The translations under genes and the position numbers were made by a program. A stretch of DNA of 64,000 nucleotides from positions 496,001-560,000 of the forward strand of contig NZ_CP103950.1 in NCBI RefSeq assembly GCF_030517065.1. The letters are read 5' to 3'. Within the stretch, counting starts at the first letter, position 1. Each line of letters starts with the position of its first letter. This DNA is from Riemerella columbina (lineage in GTDB: Bacteria; Bacteroidota; Bacteroidia; Flavobacteriales; Weeksellaceae). Below are positions 37,927-47,465 of this stretch, piece after piece. The notes beneath the pieces were generated by a model that saw nothing but the letters and a program-made list of their open reading frames with translations, did not search any database and was not told the DNA's origin.

Positions 37927-40011
37927 TTAAGGTTGATTTTTAAACCAACGGATGCCGCAATCTAAAAATTGTTTAAAATCTTCTTTCGGCATATAGCCAG
38001 AGACAGGGCGGTTGATCACCTTGCCCTCGGGCGTTACCAGCACATAGTGCGGCTGCGAGTTATTGTTAAAATTAACCTGTTGAAACAAACTCCAGCGGTC
38101 GCCGATGGTTTTGATTTTTTTCTTTTGTCCGCCGCCCATATCTATTTTAGTTTGTTCTTTTTCAGGGAGTTCCTCTTTGTCATCCACATAGAGCGAAGCT
38201 AAAATCACTTCGTTCTGAAGAAGAGGCAGAATATCGGGCTCGCTCCATACAAACTCTTCCATTTTTCTACAGTTTTCACAGCCATAACCTGTAAAGTCAA
38301 TCAGCACAGGTTTATGTTCCTTTTGCGCCAAAGCTATGGCATCAAAATAATTATGCTGCGGATGCATTCCTAAAATGCCGTCTTCCTCTTGGTGGAAATA
38401 ACTCACATTGATAGGTGGCAAAATTCCGCTGAGGAGCTGTAATTTAGGGCGTTCTGATGGGAATAGCCCTTGGATAAGATAAATAACAAAACCGATGCCC
38501 AAGACGCCTAAAATTTTTCTTGTAGTGGAGATTCTAGGGTTTTTATCATCGTGTGGAAATCTTATTTTTCCAAATAAATAAAGTACTAAGCCTATCGCAA
38601 TTAAAATCCAAAGTCCTACAAAAAGTTCTCTTTTGAGGAGGAAAGTTTTGGATACTAAATCCGCTTTGGATAAAAATTTAAGCGCTAATGCGAGTTCGAT
38701 AAAGCCTAAAACCACTTTTACAGTGTTCATCCAACCGCCTGATTTTGGCAAAGATTGTAAGGCTTGAGGGAATAAAGCCAATGCGCCAAAAACAATCGCC
38801 CAAGCCAAGCCAAAGCCAGCCAAAGCGAAGGTGAGCAACATCGGTACATCGTTAGAGCCAGAAACGGCGCTCCCCAACAAGCTCCCTAAAATAGGACCTG
38901 TACAAGAGAATGAAACAATCACCAAAGTGAGTGCCATAAAGAAAATACCAATATATCCGCCGGCATCTTCGGCTTTGGAAGATTTATTGGCAATCCAGCT
39001 CGGCAGGGTAATATCATAATAACCGAAAAAACTAAGCGCAAAAAATAGGAATATCGCAAAAAAGGCTAAGTTGAGCCATACATTCGTGGAAATATCGTTG
39101 AAAATATTACCAGAAATTCCATCAATAATATGAAAAGGCACACTCAACAGCACAAATATGGCTAAAATAAAGAAACCATAAATTAGAGCATCTCTTTTGC
39201 CTTTGGCTTTGTTGGCGCTCCCTTTGGTAAAGAATGAAACCGTAAGCGGAATCATCGGAAATACGCACGGCGTAAGCAATGCGATCAGCCCACCAATAAA
39301 ACCTAAAACTAAAATCCACCAGTGGTTAGAACTTTCCGCTTCGGTGGTAATGCCACAATCTGTTAACGGATTTTTAGGGTCTAAAGTGCTGATTTTTAAA
39401 CCTTCTTGCAATGCGGGAGCCGTGGCTTCGGGAGAAACTGGTGCCATAACTTCTGATGAAATAGTATCGGTTTCTTTTGTGGTTGGCGTGGCTTCTTCTG
39501 GTGTTTCAGCGGTGGTGGCTTCTGGCGTTTGCGTGGTTTCTGTCGCTGCATTTTGAGGCTTTACAATTTGCTCAAATTCTAAGGTATTTGGTGCAAGGCA
39601 AATTCTATCGTTACAGGTTTGATAAGTGATTTCCGCCGCTACATCAGAGGCTTTGGAGGTATCTTTAAGTTTAAATTTTTGCTTAAAAGCCACGGTGTTA
39701 GAGTAATAGACAATTCTGGCGCCAAAAGCTTCTGAGAATTCATCGTGCTTTTTGCCGACTTCCACCACTTGCCCCACAGGCTGAATATTATCGCCTGAAA
39801 TTTTCATTTCCGTAGGGATGCCGCTATCTTCTGGTAAATCTTTGGAATAAATATGCCAATCTTTTTCAAGAGTAGCGGTGAGAATGGCTTCGTATTGTTG
39901 ATTTCCTAAATCATTAACGGTGAATTTAAACTTAACGGGGTCTTTAATTTGTGCAAAAATACTCACACTCAGCAAAGTCCATATTAAGACTAAAAAAGAC
40001 TTAATTTTCAT
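37927..40011 (-). CDS. dsbD: Thiol:disulfide interchange protein DsbD-like
   Basis: A 694-residue three-part reductase. A signal peptide (LVLIWTLLSVSIFAQ) leads a periplasmic N-terminal domain with the cysteine pair in TCNDRICLAP. An Ala/Thr/Pro-rich linker follows, then about eight membrane helices (LLTPCVFPMIPLTVSFF; FSCTGPILGSLLG), then a C-terminal thioredoxin domain with CENC at 578-581. It passes electrons from the cytoplasm to periplasmic thiols, for example for cytochrome c maturation. It lies 6 nt downstream of tilS. Confidence 0.92.
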   Translation of the reverse strand: MKIKSFLVLIWTLLSVSIFAQIKDPVKFKFTVNDLGNQQYEAILTATLEKDWHIYSKDLPEDSGIPTEMKISGDNIQPVGQVVEVGKKHDEFSEAFGARIVYYSNTVAFKQKFKLKDTSKASDVAAEITYQTCNDRICLAPNTLEFEQIVKPQNAATETTQTPEATTAETPEEATPTTKETDTISSEVMAPVSPEATAPALQEGLKISTLDPKNPLTDCGITTEAESSNHWWILVLGFIGGLIALLTPCVFPMIPLTVSFFTKGSANKAKGKRDALIYGFFILAIFVLLSVPFHIIDGISGNIFNDISTNVWLNLAFFAIFLFFALSFFGYYDITLPSWIANKSSKAEDAGGYIGIFFMALTLVIVSFSCTGPILGSLLGSAVSGSNDVPMLLTFALAGFGLAWAIVFGALALFPQALQSLPKSGGWMNTVKVVLGFIELALALKFLSKADLVSKTFLLKRELFVGLWILIAIGLVLYLFGKIRFPHDDKNPRISTTRKILGVLGIGFVIYLIQGLFPSERPKLQLLSGILPPINVSYFHQEEDGILGMHPQHNYFDAIALAQKEHKPVLIDFTGYGCENCRKMEEFVWSEPDILPLLQNEVILASLYVDDKEELPEKEQTKIDMGGGQKKKIKTIGDRWSLFQQVNFNNNSQPHYVLVTPEGKVINRPVSGYMPKEDFKQFLDCGIRWFKNQP

Positions 40012-40017
40012 ACTGTT

Positions 40018-41313
40018 TTACTTATAAAAAATTCTAATGTTCTGTTTATCATTGCTTTCATAAGCCCATCTGCCATCTTGCCGAAAGGGAATCACGCCCA
40101 ATATGCGGTCTTCGGCATCGCAGAGAAGCCATATTTTTGATTTTGCTAAAATAGACAATTTTTCGTCTTTAAAAAACTTGGATAGCTTTTTTTTGCCCTT
40201 CATCCCTTTGGGGTAGAAGAAATCTCCCTCTTTTTTTTGCCTCAATTTTAATGGCAATGAGAGGGCTTGTGCATCAAAAAACCAGTCTAAATTTATTGGT
40301 TCGGGGAGCGTGATGTAGTCGCTAAGCCGAATGTGTTGCGCCGCCGTAACCTCCAAAATAATTTCATCATTTTCGGCGGATAGGGCATTTTTGCTGGTGA
40401 TGAGCAACTCATTTCTATTCACAATAATGATGTGAGAGTCAGAAATAAAGCGTTTCCCTGTCTCAGCATTGAAAAATTTGGCGTACTCTTTTCTATCGCG
40501 GAAACCCCAAGCACTAAGGATTTGATATTGTAGAAATTCCGAAGTTTCGGTGAAAGCAGCTCGGTTGAGGATCCGCACGGTCTCGGTTTGTTTTAAAGTC
40601 AGTTGTTCTAATAAGACCGCCACCTGGCTTTGGATAAAATCCTGAGTTTCACCAAGGAGATGGAGACTTTTGTTAAAATTTTGAAGAAATTGCGTGTTGG
40701 TTTTGAGTAATTGAGGCGTAATTTCGTTTCGGATAAAATTCCTGAGGTAGTCGTTTTTTTGGTTAGAAATATCCTCACGATAAGGAATTTGATGCTGTGT
40801 GGCATATTCGTAAATTTCTGATTTACAGAAATCTAAAAGCGGTCTAATGATGTGGTGTTCATCGTTAGGAATACCGGCTAAACCTTTGATGCCGCTGCCT
40901 CGCGATAGGTTGATGAGGAAAGTTTCCAGCTGATCGTTCAGATGATGCGCCGTGCAGAGGTAGTCCAGTTGGCGCGCTGCCATGGTCTCTCTAAAAAAAC
41001 GATACCGCAGCGTCCTTGCCCATACTTGGATAGAGCCATCAGGCTTTTGGTCGCGTTCGGTAACGGTGTAAAGATGAAACGGAATTTGGTTTTCAGAGCA
41101 AAATTTTGCAACCAGTTGTTCATCATCAATAGAATCTTGCCCCCTCAAATGATAGTTGATATGCGCCACTTCAATATCAAAATTGAATTTCTTAAAAAGG
41201 TAAAGAAGACACATAGAATCCACGCCGCCGCTCACCGCCACTAAAAACCGAGCCACCTCTGGCTGTGGCATCACGGCTTTTATATTCCTCAAAAAAATAT
41301 CCTCCAAAAGCAT
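40018..41313 (-). CDS. tilS: tRNA(Ile)-lysidine synthase
   Basis: Modifies C34 of the CAU anticodon tRNA to lysidine. The 431-residue protein has the PP-loop SGGVDS at 28-33, LCTAHHLNDQLET, the RGSGIKGLAGI segment, YREDISNQKNDYLRNFIRN, and a C-terminal TilS domain (KLRQKKEGDFFYPKGMKGKKKLSKFF). The start ATG at 41313 is clear. Confidence 0.94.
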   Translation of the reverse strand: MLLEDIFLRNIKAVMPQPEVARFLVAVSGGVDSMCLLYLFKKFNFDIEVAHINYHLRGQDSIDDEQLVAKFCSENQIPFHLYTVTERDQKPDGSIQVWARTLRYRFFRETMAARQLDYLCTAHHLNDQLETFLINLSRGSGIKGLAGIPNDEHHIIRPLLDFCKSEIYEYATQHQIPYREDISNQKNDYLRNFIRNEITPQLLKTNTQFLQNFNKSLHLLGETQDFIQSQVAVLLEQLTLKQTETVRILNRAAFTETSEFLQYQILSAWGFRDRKEYAKFFNAETGKRFISDSHIIIVNRNELLITSKNALSAENDEIILEVTAAQHIRLSDYITLPEPINLDWFFDAQALSLPLKLRQKKEGDFFYPKGMKGKKKLSKFFKDEKLSILAKSKIWLLCDAEDRILGVIPFRQDGRWAYESNDKQNIRIFYK

Positions 41314-41441
41314 TGGTACAAAGATAAGGTTTTTTGGAAAAACGGATGTGCAAGCCTCCTTTTTTAGTACCTTTCATCTCATAATCTCCCCTAAAATTGT
41401 TAATCTTCGTTAAAATTAAAAGGTGGTTTCAGATATTTTGT

Positions 41442-41449
41442 TATCTTTG
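41442..41449 (+). promoter_or_regulatory. Candidate -7 element for the OmpA lipoprotein
   Basis: TATCTTTG, 37 nt before the ATG at 41486. The -33 element is not clear. Confidence 0.4.
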
Positions 41450-41485
41450 TTTGTCTTAAAGAATAATAATTTAAAACTGATTTAA

Positions 41486-42322
41486 ATGAAATTGACCAAG
41501 ATTTTCGCCATAGGAGCAATGGCTTTAACGATGGCTTCGTGTGTCAGCCAGAAGCAATATGATGCACTCAACCTTAACTATAAAAACTGTTTAGAGGGTG
41601 CTGCAGAACGCCAGCGGGAGATTCAGGATTTGAAAGCCGCCAATGCAGGACTTTCCAGCCAAAATGACCTCCTCAACAAACAAAATGAAGCGCTAAAATC
41701 TTCCTTAGATGCGTGCCTTTCTAATAGTGGTAAATCTTCTGCCAATATTGATAAATTGGTGGGCGAGATTAACGCTTCTAATGCTTACATCAAGCAACTG
41801 ATTTCCACCAATGCCAGAAACGACAGCTTAAACTTGGCACTTTCTAATAAATTAAAACGCTCATTGGATAATGTTGCCGATCAAGATGTACAAGTGAAGG
41901 TGCTCAAAGGCGTGGTGATGATTTCTTTGTCTGATAAAATGCTTTATAAATCAGGAGATTACAATGTATTACCAGCTGCCCAAGAGGTGTTAGGAAAAGT
42001 AGCCAAAGTCATCAATGATTACGATAAATATTCAGTATTGATAGAAGGAAACACGGATAATGTGCCGCTTAACTCTTCTAACTTGCCGAAGGACAATTGG
42101 GATTTATCAGCGCTTAGAGCCACGGCGGTTGCTAAGATTTTACAAACGCAGTTTGGCGTAGATCCATCCAGAATTACCGCAGGTGGGCGCAGCGAGTACA
42201 ATCCTAAAACCACCAATATGAGCGTGTCTGGGCGTGCTGAAAACCGTAGAACGGAAATCATTATTATGCCGAAATTAGACGAGTTTATGAAGTTGATGGA
42301 CATCGCTCCAGTTAAAAAATAA
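41486..42322 (+). CDS. OmpA-family lipoprotein
   Basis: A 278-residue outer-membrane lipoprotein. The signal peptide ends at the lipobox MAS-C (C19). A coiled-coil region of about 20-130 (ERQREIQDLKAANAGLSSQN and onwards) follows, then a C-terminal OmpA peptidoglycan-binding domain with IEGNTDNVPL, NWDLSALRATAVAKIL and GRAENRRTEI. It likely anchors the outer membrane to peptidoglycan. It is transcribed alone and followed by a terminator. Confidence 0.92.
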   Translation: MKLTKIFAIGAMALTMASCVSQKQYDALNLNYKNCLEGAAERQREIQDLKAANAGLSSQNDLLNKQNEALKSSLDACLSNSGKSSANIDKLVGEINASNAYIKQLISTNARNDSLNLALSNKLKRSLDNVADQDVQVKVLKGVVMISLSDKMLYKSGDYNVLPAAQEVLGKVAKVINDYDKYSVLIEGNTDNVPLNSSNLPKDNWDLSALRATAVAKILQTQFGVDPSRITAGGRSEYNPKTTNMSVSGRAENRRTEIIIMPKLDEFMKLMDIAPVKK

Positions 42323-42343
42323 ATTACTGATTACAATCATAGA

Positions 42344-42380
42344 AAACCTCGCAGGGCTCGCCTTATTGCGGGGTTTTTTA
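42344..42380 (+). terminator. Terminator after the OmpA lipoprotein gene
   Basis: Arms AAACCTCGCA and TGCGGGGTTT pair with one G-T wobble, followed by TTTTTT. Confidence 0.82.
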
Positions 42381-42426
42381 GTTGAAAAAAATGCCTTATA
42401 TTTGTTACTTTCAAACCCCATAATTT

Positions 42427-43074
42427 ATGAGTTTTTTTGAAGAGCAATGTCCCGAAATGGATAGATATTTAGAGCGCCACGCCTCCCAAGAACCCGATAT
42501 TCTAAGGCGATTAAGGCGAGAGACTTACCAAAAAACCACGCAACCCCATATGATTTCGGGCTATCAGCAAGGGCGGTTGCTCAGCATCATTTCAAAAATT
42601 TTAATGCCGCAGTCTATTTTAGAAATAGGAACTTTTACAGGTTACGCTACGCTTTGCTTAGCCGAAGGTTTGGCTCCCACAGGGCGATTGGTTACTTTGG
42701 ACATCAACGAAGATTTAGCCTATCTGCCTCAAAAATATTTTAACGAAAGCCCTTATCAGCATCAGATAGAGTTCAGGTTAGAAAACGCGATGGACTACCT
42801 CTCCAAAACGGAAACGGTTTATGATTTGGTTTTTATAGATGCGGATAAAGAAAACTACACCAATTATTATACTTTGGTAAAGCCGCTATTGCACTCTGGT
42901 GGCGTGTTGATGTTTGATAATGTCCTTTGGTATGGCAAGGTTTTAGAAGAGCAACCGAAGCAAAAATCAACGCAAAACATCAAAAAACTCAACGAAATGT
43001 TGGCTCAAGATCGTGATTTTGAAAATCTAATCTTACCTTTGCGAGATGGTTTAAATTTAGCCCGAAAAAAATAA
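42427..43074 (+). CDS. O-methyltransferase (class I SAM-dependent)
   Basis: A 215-residue protein of the catechol/caffeoyl-CoA O-methyltransferase-like family. Motif I is ILEIGTFTGYATLCLAEGL, followed by LVTLDINED, the metal-binding LVFIDADKENYTNYY and VLMFDNVLWYGKV. Natural substrate unknown. It lies 3 nt before the NlpC/P60 gene. Confidence 0.9.
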   Translation: MSFFEEQCPEMDRYLERHASQEPDILRRLRRETYQKTTQPHMISGYQQGRLLSIISKILMPQSILEIGTFTGYATLCLAEGLAPTGRLVTLDINEDLAYLPQKYFNESPYQHQIEFRLENAMDYLSKTETVYDLVFIDADKENYTNYYTLVKPLLHSGGVLMFDNVLWYGKVLEEQPKQKSTQNIKKLNEMLAQDRDFENLILPLRDGLNLARKK

Positions 43075-43077
43075 ATA

Positions 43078-43797
43078 ATGGATAAAGTAATAGCACAAGT
43101 TTCGGTGGTGCCTGTGCGTGCCGAGCCTTCTGATAAAGCCGAAATAGTTACCCAAATGCTCTACGGAGAATCGGCGGAAATTATAGAAATGCACGGCAAT
43201 TGGCGAAAAATTAAAATGCATATAGATGGCTATGAGGGCTGGGTAGATGTGAAACAACTGCGCCCACTTTCGGAAGAGGCTTTTCTGCAGCGGAAAACGC
43301 AACCATTGCAGCAGCCATTTAAGGTCTGTGCATTAGAAAACGGACAGCAGATGCTCCTTTCTATGGGCTCAGAGCTGCAGGTAGATGATGCCATTTCTGT
43401 GGAGAGCAACAACCTCCGAAGCCAGATAGCCACGGTGGCAGAGCAGTTTCTCAATGTGCCTTATCTGTGGGGGGGGCGTAGTTTTTTTGGAATAGATTGC
43501 AGTGGTTTTATCCAAGTGGTTTATAAGGTGCACGGCATCAATCTCCCTCGCGATGCCTATCAGCAAGCGGAAGAAGGTCGGGTTTTGGATTTTATAGAGG
43601 AATCGCAGGCGGGAGATTTGGCATTTTTTGAAAATGAAGAAGGTAAAATTACCCATGTGGGATTGATGTTAGACCAGCAAAAAATTATCCATGCCCACGG
43701 TAAAGTTAGGATTGATGCGCTGGATTCTATCGGAATTTTCAATCAAGAGCAAAACAAACATACGCATAAACTCAGATTTATCAAATCGATATTATAA
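43078..43797 (+). CDS. NlpC/P60 family cell-wall endopeptidase with SH3 domain
   Basis: A 239-residue C40 peptidase. An N-terminal SH3-like domain (about residues 1-65, ending GWVDVKQL) precedes a catalytic domain with C141 in GIDCSGFIQVV, H193 in ITHVGLML and H205 in KIIHAHG. It probably cuts the D-Glu to diamino-acid bond in peptide stems. No signal peptide is visible, as in the cytoplasmic recycling relatives of YkfC type. Its stop overlaps the next start by one base. Confidence 0.9.
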   Translation: MDKVIAQVSVVPVRAEPSDKAEIVTQMLYGESAEIIEMHGNWRKIKMHIDGYEGWVDVKQLRPLSEEAFLQRKTQPLQQPFKVCALENGQQMLLSMGSELQVDDAISVESNNLRSQIATVAEQFLNVPYLWGGRSFFGIDCSGFIQVVYKVHGINLPRDAYQQAEEGRVLDFIEESQAGDLAFFENEEGKITHVGLMLDQQKIIHAHGKVRIDALDSIGIFNQEQNKHTHKLRFIKSIL

Positions 43798-44180
43798 TGA
43801 TGATAATATTAACGATTTTAGATATTCTCAATATCGCTATTTTAACCTATTTGGTCATAGCATCTATTAAGGTTTATCCACGGTTACCAAAGAAAATTCC
43901 AACTCATTTTGGGATAGACTTGGAGCCTGATGCGTGGGGCTCTAAGGCGATGATTTTCTTACCCCCAATATTGGCAGTGGTGACTTATTTGTTGAATCAT
44001 GTATTGTTTAAGGATCCAAGTTCCGCCAATTATATCGTGCCGATTACCCCAGAAAATGAAGCGATACAATACTGCCTCGCAGAGATGATGCACCGATTTT
44101 TACTGTTGACTCTCTTTGGTTTGTTTTATGTGATTTTCAAAATGATGTCTGTAAATCATTACCAAAAATATAAAAAATGA
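43797..44180 (+). CDS. DUF1648-type membrane protein, ending at an in-frame TGA
   Basis: A 127-residue protein with an N-terminal helix (ILTILDILNIAILTYLVIASI), the DUF1648 signature YPRLPKKIPTHFGIDLEPDAWGS, and two more helices. The TGA at 44178-44180 is followed in the same frame by 23 codons encoding a typical membrane helix (AVLFIVLLMVIPLVYMAISY) and a TAA at 44250-44252. The gene therefore seems to have lost its last helix by a nonsense change, or the TGA is misread. It may start at 43797 or 43800. Confidence 0.75.
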   Translation: MMIILTILDILNIAILTYLVIASIKVYPRLPKKIPTHFGIDLEPDAWGSKAMIFLPPILAVVTYLLNHVLFKDPSSANYIVPITPENEAIQYCLAEMMHRFLLLTLFGLFYVIFKMMSVNHYQKYKK

Positions 44181-44258
44181 GCAGTGCTATTCATTGTTTT
44201 GCTTATGGTAATTCCATTGGTCTATATGGCTATTTCTTATTTTTATAAATAATTGATT

Positions 44259-45494
44259 TTGAAGTTTTTGTACTCTGTTTTTGTTCAGTTGCTTGCCTTG
44301 GGATTTTATATAGGGCGGTTTTTTAATGCTAAATTACGCCAAGGTTGGGTAGGCAGACAGCAAAGTCTTTCCATTGTGAAAACCGCCTTTCAGCCTAATG
44401 ACCGTGTGATTTGGATGCACGCCGCCAGCTTAGGCGAGTATGAGCAAGGCTTACCCGTATTAGAGGCGATGAAACAGCGGTTTCCCAACCATAAAATTTT
44501 GGTCACTTTTTTCTCGCCATCAGGATATGAACAGATGGCAAAGAAAAAAACGATAGCGGATGCCTTGTGCTATTTGCCAATAGACCAAAAAAAGAAGATG
44601 AAAACCTTTGTAGAAGCCTTCCATACCGATATTTTTTTCACGGTAAAGTATGATTATTGGTATCATCTTTTGGAGATTTTACATCATAAAAAAGTCAAAA
44701 TATTCGTTGTTTCGGCGTTGTTTTATCCTTCGCAGGTGTTTTTTAAGCCTTATGGTCAGTGGATGGTGCAAGCCTTAAAACGCTATGTAGATTGGTTTTT
44801 TCATCAAACGGAGGTTTCTAAAAATTTAGCCGAAAGTTTGGGCTTGGCGCAATCTTCGGTGTCAGGAGATACGCGTTTTGATCGGGTGAAAGCCATCAAA
44901 GTCCAAGCTTCTTCAGTGCCTTATATTACGGAATTTAAAGGGAATTTGCCATTGGTGGTGTTCGGTAGTGCTTGGGAAACAGAAGAAAGCATCGCCCAAA
45001 CGATTGCGGGTTCTACAAAAGCGAAAATCATCATAGCGCCACACGACTTGAGCCATATTTCATCGTTGAAAAAGCGATTTCCAGAGGCATTATTGTATTC
45101 GGAAATAGAGCAAGATCGTGATAAAATAAAATCAGAATCAGTGTTGATGATAGACAGTATTGGCTGGCTTTCGCGTTTGTATGCCTATGCTGATATTGCG
45201 GTGGTGGGCGGTGGTTTCCATTCGGCGGGGTTGCATAATATTTTGGAGGCGGCGGTCTATGGTGTTCCTGTTTTATTTGGGAACCATTATCAAAAAAATC
45301 CAGAGGCAGATGCGCTGATTGCGGCAGGCGGCGGACAGTCATTTGCTGATGAACAGCTGTGTGCCGCATTCATTTTATCATTGCTCCAAAATCCCCAGAA
45401 AATGAAAACTATGGGACAAAATGCCGAGGTTTGGATGCGCCAAGCTCCAAGTGCCACGCAGGTGGTGATGGCGAAAGTTCAGCAATGGTTTTAG
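44259..45494 (+). CDS. waaA: 3-deoxy-D-manno-octulosonic acid (Kdo) transferase
   Basis: Adds Kdo to lipid A precursor (GT30). The 411-residue protein starts with the membrane anchor KFLYSVFVQLLALGFYIG and has the family motif MHAASLGEYEQGLPVLEAM, VFGSAWETEE, and the C-terminal VGGGFHSAGLHNILEAAVYG. No ATG fits: the reading frame opens with TTG at 44253 or 44259, and I prefer 44259, where the conserved MKFLY-type start begins. It follows the extended DUF1648 frame by six bases. Confidence 0.92.
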   Translation: MKFLYSVFVQLLALGFYIGRFFNAKLRQGWVGRQQSLSIVKTAFQPNDRVIWMHAASLGEYEQGLPVLEAMKQRFPNHKILVTFFSPSGYEQMAKKKTIADALCYLPIDQKKKMKTFVEAFHTDIFFTVKYDYWYHLLEILHHKKVKIFVVSALFYPSQVFFKPYGQWMVQALKRYVDWFFHQTEVSKNLAESLGLAQSSVSGDTRFDRVKAIKVQASSVPYITEFKGNLPLVVFGSAWETEESIAQTIAGSTKAKIIIAPHDLSHISSLKKRFPEALLYSEIEQDRDKIKSESVLMIDSIGWLSRLYAYADIAVVGGGFHSAGLHNILEAAVYGVPVLFGNHYQKNPEADALIAAGGGQSFADEQLCAAFILSLLQNPQKMKTMGQNAEVWMRQAPSATQVVMAKVQQWF

Positions 45495-45503
45495 CACATT
45501 TTT

Positions 45504-46826
45504 TTAAAGCAATTTCCCACTTAGGAATATGGCGGCAACGGAGAAATAAATTACCAAACCAGTAACATCAACCAAGGTGGCAACAAATGGTGCCGATGCC
45601 GTGGCAGGGTCTAAGCCTAATTTTCTCAATAAAAACGGAATTAGCGAGCCCGAAAGCGTTCCCCAAAGCACAATGAACACCAATGATAAGGAGACCGCCA
45701 TTGCCACTGAAACCCAATAAACGCCATAATCATAGATGCCTGTTTTCTGCCAAATGACAATCCTCAAAAAGCCGATGCTCCCCAAAATAACGCCGAGCAA
45801 GAGCCCAGAGAAAATCTCCTTGCGCATTACATACCACCAATCTTTGAGTTTTAGTTCTTGGAGCGCCATCGCACGGATAATCAGCGAGGCGGCTTGAGAG
45901 CCTGAGTTTCCGCCACTGGAAATAATTAGCGGTACAAAAAGCGCCAGCACCACGGCTTTTTCTATCTCATCATCAAAGTAGCCCATAGCGGAGGCGGTAA
46001 GCATTTCGCCTAAAAAAAGGATGATCAGCCAGCCAGCGCGTTTTTTCACCAGAGTGAGCCACGGCGTTTGGGTATAAGACAAATCTAACCCCTCTACACC
46101 ACCAAATTTCTGAATGTCCTCAGTGTCTCGCGCTTGTATTTTATCGATAATATCATCAAAGGTCACAATGCCCACCAGCGTGCCATTTGCGGTAGTGATG
46201 GGCAGTGAGGAGCGGTCGTACTTTTCAAAAATATGAAAACTGTCTTCTATGGAAGTGGTGGTCGCTATGCTCACAAAAACGCCATCCATCAACTCAGAAA
46301 GTTGAGTGCTATAATCCGCCATTAGGAGTTGCCCAATCTTTAAATCATCAATGAGTTTGTGCTGATGGTCTACTACATAAATATAGGTAAGCGTTTCGGC
46401 ATTTTTACCATAGATTTTAATGTAATCCAGCACCTGTTGCACTGTCCAGTCGGCTTTGGCTTGCACATATTGCGGGGTCATCAGCCGAGCGATGCAGTCT
46501 TTATCATAACCGATGAGGTTGAGGGCGGTTTCCTTCTCTTTATCGTTGAGGAGGTTCACAGAATGCTTGATTAGGCGGTCTGGAAAGCTCTCCAAAATGG
46601 CGGTTCTATCATCGGGGTCTAAGTTATTCAGCACCTCGGCAAAGTCTTCATCCCCTAAGGATTTCACGATGTCTTGCTGCGTGGCGGCATCAAAATAAGG
46701 GAAAACATCAGATTTTAACTCGCCAGAGAGCATCAGGAAAGAGAGGTTTCGGCTTTTGGTATCTAAGGCGGAGAGTTGCTCGGCGATGTCTGCGGGGTGT
46801 TGGTCTTGGAGGGGAATGGCGTTCAT
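45504..46826 (-). CDS. mgtE: Magnesium transporter MgtE
   Basis: A 440-residue Mg2+ channel. An N-terminal helical MgtE domain (HPADIAEQLSAL, LDPDDRTAILESFP) precedes two CBS domains (MTPQYVQAKADWTVQQVLDYI; SIEDSFHIFEKYDRSSLPI). Five membrane helices follow, containing the conserved SSGGNSGSQAASLIIRAMAL and GLDPATASAPFVATLVDVTG. It lies 12 nt after the Lrp gene on the same strand. Confidence 0.94.
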   Translation of the reverse strand: MNAIPLQDQHPADIAEQLSALDTKSRNLSFLMLSGELKSDVFPYFDAATQQDIVKSLGDEDFAEVLNNLDPDDRTAILESFPDRLIKHSVNLLNDKEKETALNLIGYDKDCIARLMTPQYVQAKADWTVQQVLDYIKIYGKNAETLTYIYVVDHQHKLIDDLKIGQLLMADYSTQLSELMDGVFVSIATTTSIEDSFHIFEKYDRSSLPITTANGTLVGIVTFDDIIDKIQARDTEDIQKFGGVEGLDLSYTQTPWLTLVKKRAGWLIILFLGEMLTASAMGYFDDEIEKAVVLALFVPLIISSGGNSGSQAASLIIRAMALQELKLKDWWYVMRKEIFSGLLLGVILGSIGFLRIVIWQKTGIYDYGVYWVSVAMAVSLSLVFIVLWGTLSGSLIPFLLRKLGLDPATASAPFVATLVDVTGLVIYFSVAAIFLSGKLL

Positions 46827-46838
46827 AAAATAAGGGCG

Positions 46839-47321
46839 TTATAAGATTTTAGAAAACTGTTTTGCGTTGACCAAGTGTTGGTTTTCTGTGATGTAATTGA
46901 TGGAGAAACTACTTTTTACCGTAGCGATGATGCCTAATTTTGAGATTTTCCTCAGAATAAATTCTTCGTAATGCTGCATATCTTTGAGGAGGAGTTTGAG
47001 CATCACATCATAATCCCCGATGGTAAAGGTAGCTTCTAAAACTTCATCAAATTGGAGTATTTTTTCTTTAAACTCTTCAAAGATGTCCTCGCCGTGTTTT
47101 ACCAGTTTTATTTGGAGATATGCCACCATAGTATAGCCTATTTTATCGAGATTTAACAAGACCGTAGAGCCTGCAATAAGCCCTGATTTCTTCATTTTCT
47201 TGATTCTATCGTGCACGGGCGTTACGGATAAATTCACTTTGGCAGCGATTTCCTTTACGCTTTGGCTACTATCTTGGATGAGTTCTTTTAATATGGCGAT
47301 ATCTATGGCGTCTGTTTTCAT
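46839..47321 (-). CDS. Lrp/AsnC-family transcriptional regulator
   Basis: A 160-residue regulator. The N-terminal winged helix-turn-helix is SVKEIAAKVNLSVTPVHDRIKKM, and the C-terminal RAM ligand-binding domain includes VLEATFTIGDYDVMLKLLLKD. It is probably leucine- or amino-acid-responsive. Targets are unknown; mgtE downstream may be co-transcribed. Confidence 0.9.
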   Translation of the reverse strand: MKTDAIDIAILKELIQDSSQSVKEIAAKVNLSVTPVHDRIKKMKKSGLIAGSTVLLNLDKIGYTMVAYLQIKLVKHGEDIFEEFKEKILQFDEVLEATFTIGDYDVMLKLLLKDMQHYEEFILRKISKLGIIATVKSSFSINYITENQHLVNAKQFSKIL

Positions 47322-47465
47322 TATTTGGATTTAAGAGCGGAATTGTCGCTGCAAAATTAGTGAAAACTATAGATTAAACACCATTCTATTTTTTATTGAC
47401 CTATGTTAATGCGTAAGTATGGCGGTAAAGTTTATCTTTGCAACCGTAATTTAAAAATCAAAACA

